From NCBI GenBank assembly GCA_036275365.1, contig DASUDX010000128.1, positions 1-16,614 on the forward strand: 16,614 nt of DNA. Reading direction: 5' to 3'. The DNA comes from DASUDX01 sp036275365 (GTDB lineage Bacteria; Pseudomonadota; Gammaproteobacteria; Nevskiales; Nevskiaceae). The translations under genes and the position numbers were made by a program. Shown here piece by piece: positions 7,194 through 14,171 of the stretch. The notes beneath the pieces were generated by a model. The model worked only from the letters and a program-made list of their open reading frames with translations, did no database searches and was not told the DNA's origin. Every line of letters begins with the position of its first letter. Position 1 is the first letter of the stretch.

Positions 7194-8345
7194 TCAGCGC
7201 CCGACCAGGGTGCGGGCGATCACTTCCTTCATGATTTCCGAGGTGCCGCCGTAGATGCGCTGGATGCGCGCGTCCTGCCAGTAGCGGCTGATCGGGTACT
7301 CGGTCATGTAGCCGTAGCCACCGAAGAGCTGCAGGCAGCCGTCGGTGACGCGGCCCTCCATCTCGGTGGTGGACAGCTTGATCATCGCCGCCGCGGCGAC
7401 ATCGAGCCTGCCCTGCGCATACATCGCGTTGCACTTCTCCACATAGGCGCGGTGCACCTCGATGTCCGTCTTCATCCGCGCCAGCTCGAAGCGGGTGTTC
7501 TGGAAGCTGGCGATCGGCGCGCCGAAGGCCTTGCGGCTCATCACATACTCGATGGTCTTCTCCAGCGCGCCCTGGGCGTGGGCCACGGCGGTCACCGCCA
7601 GGGCCAGGCGCTCGCGCGGCAGCTCGTCGATCAGATGGCCGAAGCCGCCACCGATGCGGCCCAGCACCTCGTCCGCACTGATCTTCACATTGTCGAAGAA
7701 CAGCTCCGAGGTATCCGCGCTGTGCAGACCGATCTTGTCCAGATTGCGGCCGCGCTTGAAGCCGGGCAGGGTGGTATCGAAGGTGAACAGGGTGGTGCCC
7801 TTGGCACCCAGCTTCGGATCGGTCTTGGTGGCGAGGATCACCACGCCGGCGTGCTGGCCGTTGGTGATGAAGGTCTTCGAGCCGTTGATCACATAGCCCT
7901 CGCCATCCGGCAGGGCCGAGGTCTTGATGCCCTGCAGATCAGAGCCGGCCCCGGGCTCGCTCATGCCGATGGCGCCGATGCACTCGCCCCGGGCCATGCG
8001 CGGCAGGTACTTGCGCTTCTGCGCCTCGCTGCCCAGGTGCAGGATGTAGGGGGCGGCGATGTCCGAGTGCACGGACAGATTCGAGGCCAGGGCCAGGAAG
8101 CCGAGGCGTGCGGTTTCCTCCAGCACCACCATGCTGAAGTCAAACGGCGCGCCCATGCCGCCGTACTCCTCCGGCTGATCCACGCAGAGCAGGCCGTTCT
8201 CGCCCAGCTTGAGATAGAGCTCCTTGGGGAAGATGCCGGCCTTCTCCCACTTCTCGTAGTGCGGCTCGACCTCGGCCTTGAGGAAGCGCACCACGGTGTC
8301 GCGGAAGGCGGTCAGTTCTTCGGTGTGGGGGGCGTCGTAGCTCAT
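7194..8345 (-). CDS. Acyl-CoA dehydrogenase, long-chain/isovaleryl-type active site
   Basis: A 383-residue FAD flavoenzyme that oxidises acyl-CoA to trans-2-enoyl-CoA and passes electrons to electron-transfer flavoprotein. Domains in order: N-terminal helical (about 5-118), middle beta domain with the FAD/substrate motif AIGMSEPGAGSD (125-136) and a TFITNG strand (158-163), and C-terminal helical domain with RKAFGAPIASFQ (271-282), LQLFGGYGYM (338-347) and YGGTSEIMKEVIAR (365-378). The short- and medium-chain catalytic Glu of the Y-E-G-T motif is Gly366 here; as in long-chain and isovaleryl-CoA dehydrogenases the base is probably Glu245 in PRERL. The open frame extends to 8426, but the ATG at 8345 gives the usual family N-terminus and length. 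It follows nth by 35 bp on the same strand. Exact substrate cannot be read from sequence. Confidence 0.92.
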   Translation of the reverse strand: MSYDAPHTEELTAFRDTVVRFLKAEVEPHYEKWEKAGIFPKELYLKLGENGLLCVDQPEEYGGMGAPFDFSMVVLEETARLGFLALASNLSVHSDIAAPYILHLGSEAQKRKYLPRMARGECIGAIGMSEPGAGSDLQGIKTSALPDGEGYVINGSKTFITNGQHAGVVILATKTDPKLGAKGTTLFTFDTTLPGFKRGRNLDKIGLHSADTSELFFDNVKISADEVLGRIGGGFGHLIDELPRERLALAVTAVAHAQGALEKTIEYVMSRKAFGAPIASFQNTRFELARMKTDIEVHRAYVEKCNAMYAQGRLDVAAAAMIKLSTTEMEGRVTDGCLQLFGGYGYMTEYPISRYWQDARIQRIYGGTSEIMKEVIARTLVGR

Positions 8346-8380
8346 GGCAGGGCTCGTGAGGGAGGGATAGCAGGCAAAGT

Positions 8381-9031
8381 CTACTGCGCGGCCTCGGCAG
8401 GCCGGGTCTTGTGTCGATATTCGCAAAGATCGGCGATCCCGCAGCCCGGGCAGCGCGGCTTGCGCGCCTGGCAGACATAGCGGCCATGCAGGATCAGCCA
8501 GTGATGCGCATCGCGGGCGAACTCGGGTGCGGTGAACTTCACCAGGCGGTCCTCCACCTGGCGCACGGTCTTGCCGGGCGCGAGCCCCGTCCGGTTGGCC
8601 ACCCGGAAGATATGGGTGTCGACGGCGATGGTTGGCTCCCCGAAGGCCGTGTTGAGCACCACATTGGCGGTCTTGCGTCCCACCCCGGGCAGGGCTTCGA
8701 GCGCCTCGCGCTCACGCGGCACCTCGCCGCCGTGGTCGCGGATCAGGATCTCGCACAGGGCGATCACATTGCGGGCCTTGGTGTTGAACAGGCCGATGGT
8801 CTTGATGTGCTCGCGCAGCCCCGCCTCCCCCAGCGCGAGGATGGCCGCCGGCGTGTTGGCGACTGGAAACAGGCGGGCGGTCGCCTTGTTCACCGAGACA
8901 TCGGTGGCCTGGGCCGAGAGCGCCACCGCCACCAGCAGCTCGAAGGGGCTGGAGAACTGCAACTCGGTGGTCGGTGCCGGATTGCCGGCCCGCAGGCGGC
9001 GGTAGATCTCGGCGCGCTTGGCGGGATTCAT
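8381..9031 (-). CDS. nth: Endonuclease III, DNA glycosylase/AP lyase
   Basis: A 216-residue base-excision repair enzyme that removes oxidised pyrimidines and cleaves abasic sites by beta-elimination. The key residues fall at the same numbers as in Escherichia coli Nth: Lys120 in the helix-hairpin-helix LPGVGRKTA and Asp138 in VDTHIFRV. The [4Fe-4S] cluster ligands are Cys187, Cys194, Cys197 and Cys203 in the C-X6-C-X2-C-X5-C pattern near the end. The open frame reaches upstream to 9256, but the ATG at 9031 gives this exact register and overlaps the rnfB stop by 4 bp (ATGA). Length matches the family (about 211). Co-translation with rnfB echoes the rnf-nth linkage known in enteric bacteria and pseudomonads. 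Confidence 0.97.
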   Translation of the reverse strand: MNPAKRAEIYRRLRAGNPAPTTELQFSSPFELLVAVALSAQATDVSVNKATARLFPVANTPAAILALGEAGLREHIKTIGLFNTKARNVIALCEILIRDHGGEVPREREALEALPGVGRKTANVVLNTAFGEPTIAVDTHIFRVANRTGLAPGKTVRQVEDRLVKFTAPEFARDAHHWLILHGRYVCQARKPRCPGCGIADLCEYRHKTRPAEAAQ

Positions 9032-9621
9032 GACGGGCCGGCTCCGAGCCGGGCGAGCGCCGCGGCCACCGGGTCCTGCGCCTGCAGGCGGCCGCGCAGG
9101 GCGCCGCGGCGCGCCTGCTCCTCCTGCTCCCAGCGCTGCAGGCGCTGGCCGCGCTGCTCGTAGCGCTGGCGGAAGAACGGCGCCCGCTCGCGCGGCAGCG
9201 GCAGGCCCGGTGCCGGTTCCATGACGATGCAGTCGACCGGGCAGGGCGGGATGCACAGCTCACAGCCGCTGCAGTCTTCGGTGAGGATGGTGTGCATGAG
9301 GTTGGCGGCGCCGACGATGGCATCGGCCGGGCAGGCCTGGATGCACTTGGTGCAGCCGATGCAGTCGGCCTCGACGACCCGCGCCACCCGGGTGGTGACC
9401 TCCTCCTGCCCGCAGTCCGGGTCCAGCGCCTGTGCGGGCTGACCGGTGAGCGCGGACAACGCCTGGATCACCCCGGCGCCGCCGGGCGGGCAGCGGTTGA
9501 TCGCCGCCTCGCCGCGCGCCATCGCCTCGGCGTAGGGCCGGCAGGCCGGATATCCGCAGCGCGTGCACTGCGTCTGCGGCAGCAGGGCGTCGAGGCGATC
9601 GGCGAGCGAGGGCGCAGGCAT
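9028..9621 (-). CDS. rnfB: RnfB/RsxB-type ferredoxin subunit without membrane anchor
   Basis: A 197-residue iron-sulfur protein. The N-terminal Fe-S domain has Cys19, Cys22, Cys27 and Cys44 in TQCTRCGYPACRPYAEAM, and two ferredoxin motifs follow: Cys87/90/93/97 and Cys117/120/123/127. The match to RnfB/RsxB is strong across residues 6-135. Typical RnfB begins with a hydrophobic membrane helix of about 25 residues; here the protein starts directly before the Fe-S domain, so it is probably soluble. After residue 143 there is a roughly 55-residue Arg/Gln/Glu-rich helical tail. No other rnf subunit is encoded in the window: metG lies 24 bp upstream and nth overlaps downstream. Such stand-alone RnfB proteins occur next to nth in other proteobacteria. 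The role is probably electron delivery to an unknown acceptor. No strong ribosome binding site is seen. Confidence 0.9.
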   Translation of the reverse strand: MPAPSLADRLDALLPQTQCTRCGYPACRPYAEAMARGEAAINRCPPGGAGVIQALSALTGQPAQALDPDCGQEEVTTRVARVVEADCIGCTKCIQACPADAIVGAANLMHTILTEDCSGCELCIPPCPVDCIVMEPAPGLPLPRERAPFFRQRYEQRGQRLQRWEQEEQARRGALRGRLQAQDPVAAALARLGAGPS

Positions 9622-9645
9622 CGCGGCGGGCGGGGACGGCAGCGC

Positions 9646-11706
9646 CTACTTGACCCGCATGCCCGGTTCGGCCCCGGCATCCGGCGCCAGCAGGAAGGGG
9701 CCGCCGCGCTCATCGCTGGCCGCCAGCACCATGCCCTCGCTGAGCCCGAACTTCATCTTGCGCGGCGCCAGATTGGCCACGCAGACCGTCAGCCGGCCGA
9801 CCAGCGTCTCCGGGCTGTAGGCCGACTTGATGCCGGCGAACACCTGTCGTTCGCCGAGCGGGCCGAGGTCCAGCCGCAGGCGCAGCAGCTTGTCGGCCCC
9901 CTCCACCTGGGCGGCCTCGGCGATCCGCGCGATGCGCAGATCGACCTTGCCGAAGTCCTCGATGCTCAGCGGCGGAGTACCGGCTGCGGCGGGTGCCGGT
10001 GCGGGCGCGGCGGCGGGGGCGGTGGGCGCGGGCGGCGGGGTTTGAATCACGAGCAGGCGGTCCAGGGTCTTGGGGTCGATGCGGGTCAGCAGCGGGGTGT
10101 AGGGCCGGATGGGGTGGTCCAGCAGTGGCCGTCCGAGATCGGCCCAGGTAAGCGGCGGCACTTGCAGAAACTGCTCGGCCTGCTCGACCACGCGGGGCAG
10201 CACGGACTTGAGCAGGATGCAGAGCAGGCGGAAGCCGTTGAGCGCGGCAGTGCAGACGCCGTGCAGCTCGTCGTCGCGCCCCGGCTGGTTGGCCAGCTTC
10301 CAGGGAGCGAGGTGTTGCAGGGCCTCGTTGATCTGGTCGGCCAGCGCCATCGTTCGGCGCAGCAGGGCCGCCGTATCGCCGGCGTCCGCTTCGGCGGCGG
10401 CCTCGCTGCCGTCCAGCGTGAGCGGCAGGCGGGCCTGGATCGCCGCGTCAACACGGGCGGCCAGCCGGCCGTTGAAGCGCTTCTCGATGAAGCCCGCACA
10501 GCGGCTGGCGATGTTGACGAACTTGCCGACCAGATCGCTGTTGATGCGGGCGGCGAAGTCCTCGAGGTTGAGGTCGAGGTCGTCCGGCCCGCTGCCGAGC
10601 TTGGCGGCGAAGTAGTAGCGCAGGCAGTCCGGATCCAGGCCCGCGTCGAGGTAGGTGCGGGCCTGGATGAAGGTGCCGCGGCTCTTGCTCATCTTGGCGC
10701 CGTTGACGGTCAGGTAACCGTTGACATGCAGCCGCGTGGGGGTGCGATGGCCGGAGCCGTGCAGCATCGCCGGCCAGAACAGGCCGTGGAAGTTGATGAT
10801 GTCCTTGCCGATGAAGTGATGAAGCTCGGCGGTCGAGCCCTCACCCCAGAACGCATCGAAGCGCTCGGGCGTGAGGCCGGCCTTCTTCCCGGAGGCGCAG
10901 AGCGCATGGAAGCTCGCCATGTAACCGATCGGCGCGTCGAGCCAGACATAGAAGTACTTGCCGGGGGCGTCCGGGATCGGGAAGCCGAAGTAGGGCGCGT
11001 CGCGGGAGATATCCCAGTCGCGCAGCCCGCCATCGAACCACTCGCGCAGCTTGGCCTTGACGCTGGGATGGGCGACCTCGCCCTGCAGCCAGCCACCGAG
11101 CAGGTCCTTGAAGTCGCCGAGCTTGAAGAAGTAGTGCTCGGACTCGCGCATCACCGGCGTGGCGCCGCTGACCACGCTCTTCGGATTCTTCAGATCGGTC
11201 GGCGCATAGGCCGCCCCGCAGACCTCGCAGTTGTCGCCGTACTGGTCGGCGCTGCCGCACTTCGGGCACTCCCCCTTGATGTAGCGATCCGGCAGAAACA
11301 TCGAGCGCTCGGGGTCGTAGAGCTGCTGGATCGGCCGCACGCCGATGTGCGCCTTCTCGCGCAGGCGGCGGTACAGGCGCTCTGCGAGCTGCCGGTTCTC
11401 GGCCGAATGGGTGGAGTGGTAGTGGTCGAAGGCGATGTGGAAATCGCGGAAATCGGCCTCATGCCGGCGCTGGATTTCGGCGATGAAGGCCTCCGGACTC
11501 AGGCCGGCCTTCTCGGCAGCCAGCATGATCGGCGTGCCGTGGGCGTCATCGGCGCACACATAGTGCACCTCGCGTCCGCGCAGGCGCTGGAAGCGCACCC
11601 AGATATCGGCCTGCACATAGCCCACCAGATGCCCCAGATGGATGGGGCCGTTGGCATAGGGCAGGGCGTTGGTGACCAGCAGGCTGGGGCGGTCAGAGCT
11701 GGACAT
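9646..11706 (-). CDS. metG: Methionine-tRNA ligase
   Basis: A 686-residue class I aminoacyl-tRNA synthetase that charges initiator and elongator tRNA-Met. The Rossmann catalytic core carries the HIGH-type motif HLGH at residues 23-26 and KMSKS at 338-342. The zinc knuckle in the connective domain has Cys147, Cys150, Cys160 and Cys163. The anticodon-binding helical domain is at about 385-545, then an Ala/Pro linker of low complexity (about 555-579), and a C-terminal tRNA-binding OB-fold domain (about 585-686) as in the dimeric enterobacterial enzyme (677 residues). The frame is open to 11751, but the ATG at 11706 gives the usual distance to the catalytic motif. No clear Shine-Dalgarno precedes it. 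It starts a run of eight minus-strand genes; rnfB follows 24 bp after its stop. Confidence 0.98.
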   Translation of the reverse strand: MSSSDRPSLLVTNALPYANGPIHLGHLVGYVQADIWVRFQRLRGREVHYVCADDAHGTPIMLAAEKAGLSPEAFIAEIQRRHEADFRDFHIAFDHYHSTHSAENRQLAERLYRRLREKAHIGVRPIQQLYDPERSMFLPDRYIKGECPKCGSADQYGDNCEVCGAAYAPTDLKNPKSVVSGATPVMRESEHYFFKLGDFKDLLGGWLQGEVAHPSVKAKLREWFDGGLRDWDISRDAPYFGFPIPDAPGKYFYVWLDAPIGYMASFHALCASGKKAGLTPERFDAFWGEGSTAELHHFIGKDIINFHGLFWPAMLHGSGHRTPTRLHVNGYLTVNGAKMSKSRGTFIQARTYLDAGLDPDCLRYYFAAKLGSGPDDLDLNLEDFAARINSDLVGKFVNIASRCAGFIEKRFNGRLAARVDAAIQARLPLTLDGSEAAAEADAGDTAALLRRTMALADQINEALQHLAPWKLANQPGRDDELHGVCTAALNGFRLLCILLKSVLPRVVEQAEQFLQVPPLTWADLGRPLLDHPIRPYTPLLTRIDPKTLDRLLVIQTPPPAPTAPAAAPAPAPAAAGTPPLSIEDFGKVDLRIARIAEAAQVEGADKLLRLRLDLGPLGERQVFAGIKSAYSPETLVGRLTVCVANLAPRKMKFGLSEGMVLAASDERGGPFLLAPDAGAEPGMRVK

Positions 11707-11873
11707 CGCAGGTCGCGTCGGGGGTGGTCCGAGGGCCGCGAAGTATGCCACGCACCCCTGTGGCGGCCGTGCCCGCGGGCGCGGGTGCGGGCTTTCAGTA
11801 GCGGTTCAGGCCGGCTTGGCAGCCTGCTCGCAATCGTCCACGGGCGTGGACGGTGCCCCCGCCGGAGCCTCCC
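11707..11873. promoter_or_regulatory. Divergent intergenic region between metG and the secreted repeat protein gene
   Basis: This 167-bp region must hold the promoters of both metG (leftward) and the secreted protein gene (rightward). For the rightward gene there is a TTGGCA at 11816-11821 resembling a -35, without a good -10 at normal spacing. A CATACT on the minus strand (11748-11743) could be a metG -10. Neither pair is convincing. The clearest element is the palindrome listed separately at 11835-11852. Confidence 0.4.
11835..11852. promoter_or_regulatory. Perfect 8-bp-arm palindrome before the secreted protein gene
   Basis: CGTCCACG-GG-CGTGGACG: perfect 8-bp arms with a 2-bp centre, ending 11 bp before the GGAG ribosome binding site (11864-11867). 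It could be a regulator site or, in RNA, a short stem-loop just before the Shine-Dalgarno. No specific regulator is recognised. Confidence 0.5.
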
Positions 11874-12572
11874 ATGCGTCTGCCCTCCCTCTTGCTCGGT
11901 CTTGGACTGCTCGTATCCGCCAGCCTGTGGTCCAGCCCGGCGGCCGCCGGCCGCGGCCACTGGGATTATGTCTACTACCCGGATCACCACCTCTACTACG
12001 CGCCGCACAACGGCTACTGGTATTGGCGGGTGGATGATCACTGGCGCTACGGCCCGGTGCTGCCGCGCCATTTCGTCAGCGTGGCGATCGGCGGCATCTC
12101 GATCCGCCTGGATGTCGACCACCCCTATCTGCGCCACGACTATGTGGTCCATCACTACCACCCGCGCCATGTGGTGCATCACCACTACCGGCCGCGGGTC
12201 CACTACTACGGTGGCCACGGCGGCTGGTCGGGCTACCGGCATGGCGACTCCCATCGCTGGCGCTCGCATGACCGGGATGACCGCCGCGAGTGGCGCCAGG
12301 ATGATCGCGACGATCGTCGCGAGTGGCGGCAGGACGCCCGTGATGACCAGCGCGAGTGGCGCCAGGATGATCGCGATGACCGTCGCGAGTGGCGCCAGGA
12401 CCAGCGTGAGCAGCGTCTTGACCAGCAGCGCGAGCGGCGCCAGGAGGTCCGTCGCGAGGTCCGGCAGGAGCAGCGCCGCGAGGTGAGGCAGGAGCAGCGC
12501 CGCGAGGCCCGCCGGGAAGAGCGCCGCGAACAGCGGCGTGACGACCGCCGCCGCAACCCCAACATGCAGTAA
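11874..12572 (+). CDS. Secreted His/Tyr-rich and Arg/Asp/Glu/Gln repeat protein, unknown function
   Basis: I do not recognise a named family. The 232-residue product starts at 11874, chosen because GGAG lies 6 nt upstream and a Sec signal peptide follows (hydrophobic 5-19, likely cleavage after PAAA at residue 25). Mature region 26-128 is rich in His, Tyr and Trp, with a roughly duplicated VVHHY-H-PR / VVHHHYRPR stretch (91-108) that could bind metal. Residues 134-177 are four copies of an 11-residue repeat close to RDDRREWRQDD. Residues 191-227 contain shorter 8-residue repeats like REVRQEQR, giving a highly charged tail that is probably helical or disordered. The protein contains no Cys, Lys or Thr at all. 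Short His/Tyr-rich secreted proteins with Arg-rich tails are common, poorly studied envelope proteins of proteobacteria; the RcnB metal-homeostasis family has some similar composition, but I cannot show homology. The gene stands alone, divergent from metG and followed by terminators. Confidence 0.82.
   Translation: MRLPSLLLGLGLLVSASLWSSPAAAGRGHWDYVYYPDHHLYYAPHNGYWYWRVDDHWRYGPVLPRHFVSVAIGGISIRLDVDHPYLRHDYVVHHYHPRHVVHHHYRPRVHYYGGHGGWSGYRHGDSHRWRSHDRDDRREWRQDDRDDRREWRQDARDDQREWRQDDRDDRREWRQDQREQRLDQQRERRQEVRREVRQEQRREVRQEQRREARREERREQRRDDRRRNPNMQ
12273..12404 (+). repeat. Four in-frame 33-bp tandem repeats
   Basis: Units at 12273-12305, 12306-12338, 12339-12371 and 12372-12404 each encode a variant of RDDRREWRQDD. 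The copies differ at several synonymous and some non-synonymous positions (for example Q for R in copy 3), so the array is not freshly amplified. It lies inside the secreted protein gene. Confidence 0.9.
12454..12555 (+). repeat. Degenerate 24-bp repeats encoding REVRQEQR-like octads
   Basis: Successive near-copies encode REVRQEQR, REVRQEQR, REARREER and REQRRDDR (residues 194-225). The first two are almost identical at the DNA level and the later ones drift. It forms the charged C-terminal tail of the secreted protein. Confidence 0.7.
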
Positions 12573-12577
12573 GCCCA

Positions 12578-12607
12578 CCGCGCCGTGCCCCCACGGCGCG
12601 GGGGTTT
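12578..12607 (+). terminator. Intrinsic terminator hairpin after the secreted protein gene
   Basis: CCGCGCCGTG-CCCC-CACGGCGCGG: perfect 10-bp arms starting 6 bp after the stop codon, followed by GGG and a short TTT. The stem is very strong and the T-run is short, so termination is likely but may be incomplete. Confidence 0.7.
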
Positions 12608-12615
12608 CGCTCCCG

Positions 12616-12643
12616 TCCCCGGCCGGCCACGCGCCGGGGATTT
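12616..12643 (+). terminator. Second hairpin, weak terminator candidate
   Basis: TCCCCGGC and GCCGGGGA are perfect 8-bp arms (12616-12623 and 12633-12640) around a 9-nt loop, followed by TTT. It lies between two better terminators and may be a backup or only a GC-rich fold. Confidence 0.4.
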
Positions 12644-12657
12644 CCGGGTGCGCCATT

Positions 12658-12686
12658 CCGGTCGCCTGCGCGACCGGCTTTTTATT
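12658..12686 (+). terminator. Canonical intrinsic terminator upstream of the aldehyde dehydrogenase gene
   Basis: CCGGTCGC-CTGC-GCGACCGG (12658-12677), perfect 8-bp arms with a 4-nt loop, followed by CTTTTTATT. This is the best-formed rho-independent terminator in the window. It ends 36 bp before the aldehyde dehydrogenase start and insulates that gene from upstream transcription. Confidence 0.85.
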
Positions 12687-12722
12687 GGGCGGCCATAATC
12701 CGGGGCTCACGGAGACCCGCCC

Positions 12723-14171
12723 ATGCTGCAGCACACCTTCGGCCTGATGATTCCCGGCGCCCCCGGCGGCGGTGCCACCGTCGCGGTGCAGGCGCCGTAT
12801 GACGGTCAGCCGATCGGCTCGGTGCAGAGCGCCAGCGCTGCGGATGCCGAACAGGCCCTCGCCACCGCCCACGCCCTGTTCCGCAACCGCCGCGGCTGGC
12901 TGCCGCTGCGTACCCGCATCGAGATCCTGGAGCGGACCGCTGCCCTGTTGCGCGAGCGGGCCGAGCCGCTGGCCCTGGAAGCCGCCCGCGAAGGGGGCAA
13001 GCCGCTGGTGGACTCGCGGGTGGAGGTGGCACGCGCGGCGGATTCGCTCAAGGCCTGCGTCGATGCCCTGCGCACCGAGGCGGGCGAGGTGATCCCGATG
13101 GGGCTGACCGCCTCCAGCGCCCAGCGCTATGCCTTCACCCAGCATGAGCCGATCGGGGTGGTGCTGGCGATCTCGGCCTTCAACCACCCGCTGAATCTGA
13201 TCGCCCACCAGGTGGGCCCGGCCCTGGCGGCCGGCTGCCCGGTGCTGGTCAAGCCGGCGCGCAGCACGCCGCTGTCCTGCCTGCGCTTCGTCGCCCTGCT
13301 GCGCGAGGCCGGTCTGCCCGAGGCCTGGTGCCAGCCGCTGCTGCCGGAGTCCCATGCGCTGACCGCCCGGCTGGTGGCCGATCCGCGGGTCGGCTTTCTC
13401 AGCTTCATCGGCAGTGCCGAGGTCGGCTGGGGGCTGCGCCGCCAGCTCGCCCCGGGCACCCGCTGCGCCTTCGAGCATGGCGGGGTGGCGCCGGTGATCG
13501 TCGCCGAGGACGCCGATCTTGATCTCGCCGTGCCCCTGCTGGCCAAGGGCGGCTTCTATCACGCCGGTCAGGTCTGCGTGTCGGTGCAGCGGATCTTCGT
13601 GGCGCGGTCGCGCGCCGGCGAGCTGGTCGAGCGGCTGGCCGCCGCGGCGCGTGCCCAGCGGGTGGGCGATCCGACCCTGGCCGAGACCGAGGTCGGGCCG
13701 CTGATCACGCCCGCCGAGGTCAGCCGGGTGGCCGAATGGGTACAGGAGGCCACCCGCGCCGGTGCCCGTCTCGCCGCCGGCGGCCTGCCGATCGGCGAGC
13801 GCTGCTTCGCGCCCACGGTGCTGGTCGATCCGCCGGAGCAGACCCGGATCAGCCAGGCCGAGGTATTCGGTCCGGTGGTGGCGGTCTATCCAGTCGAGGG
13901 TGTGGAGGCGGCCTGCCAGCGCGCCAATGCCCTGCGCTTCGCCTTCCAGGCGGCGGTGTTCACCCGCTCGCTCGACACGGCGCTGGCCGCCTACCAGGGC
14001 CTCGATGCCTCCGCGGTGATGGTGAATGACCACACCGCCTTCCGCGTCGACTGGATGCCCTTCGCGGGTCTGGGCGAGTCAGGGCTGGGGACCGGCGGGA
14101 TCGTCCACACCCTGCGCGAGATGCAGGTGCGCAAGATGATGGTGCTGCGCTCGCCCGAGATCCGGCTGTAG
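12723..14171 (+). CDS. NAD(P)-dependent aldehyde dehydrogenase family protein
   Basis: A 482-residue member of the aldehyde dehydrogenase superfamily, oxidising an aldehyde to the acid through a thiohemiacetal on the catalytic cysteine. The active site is intact: Cys285 in GQVCVSVQ, general-base Glu251 in FEHGG, Asn154 in SAFNHP and cofactor Lys177 in VLVKPA. The spacings (Glu to Cys 34, Asn to Lys 23) equal those of human ALDH2. The FIGSAEVG loop after the Rossmann fold is also present. At the position of ALDH2 Glu195, which usually holds the NAD ribose, this enzyme has Arg180, which may favour NADP. It resembles the lactaldehyde/phosphonoacetaldehyde/non-phosphorylating glyceraldehyde-3-phosphate group more than the betaine-aldehyde group, but the substrate is not identifiable. 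The start has GGAG 8 nt upstream; a CATAAT at 12694-12699 may be a -10 without a good -35. It is monocistronic, followed by a 250-bp gap. Confidence 0.93.
   Translation: MLQHTFGLMIPGAPGGGATVAVQAPYDGQPIGSVQSASAADAEQALATAHALFRNRRGWLPLRTRIEILERTAALLRERAEPLALEAAREGGKPLVDSRVEVARAADSLKACVDALRTEAGEVIPMGLTASSAQRYAFTQHEPIGVVLAISAFNHPLNLIAHQVGPALAAGCPVLVKPARSTPLSCLRFVALLREAGLPEAWCQPLLPESHALTARLVADPRVGFLSFIGSAEVGWGLRRQLAPGTRCAFEHGGVAPVIVAEDADLDLAVPLLAKGGFYHAGQVCVSVQRIFVARSRAGELVERLAAAARAQRVGDPTLAETEVGPLITPAEVSRVAEWVQEATRAGARLAAGGLPIGERCFAPTVLVDPPEQTRISQAEVFGPVVAVYPVEGVEAACQRANALRFAFQAAVFTRSLDTALAAYQGLDASAVMVNDHTAFRVDWMPFAGLGESGLGTGGIVHTLREMQVRKMMVLRSPEIRL

Noticed and set aside
12273..12404. Regular repeats considered as a CRISPR array
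   Set aside because: The units are directly adjacent without spacers, in frame, and encode an 11-residue protein repeat.
9292..12486. A 1064-codon open frame on the plus strand across rnfB, metG and the secreted protein gene
   Set aside because: It is the antisense image of high-GC genes: no domain is recognisable, composition is His/Gln/Gly/Arg-rich, and it conflicts with clear metG and rnfB coding.
12694..12699. CATAAT as a firm promoter for the aldehyde dehydrogenase gene
   Set aside because: The -35 position falls in the terminator stem and has no good match, so it is mentioned only as a possible -10.
11499..14033. An 844-codon minus-strand frame opposite the aldehyde dehydrogenase and secreted protein genes
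   Set aside because: Its hydrophobic-looking middle part is only the complement of the Arg/Asp repeat region; no ribosome binding site or domain.
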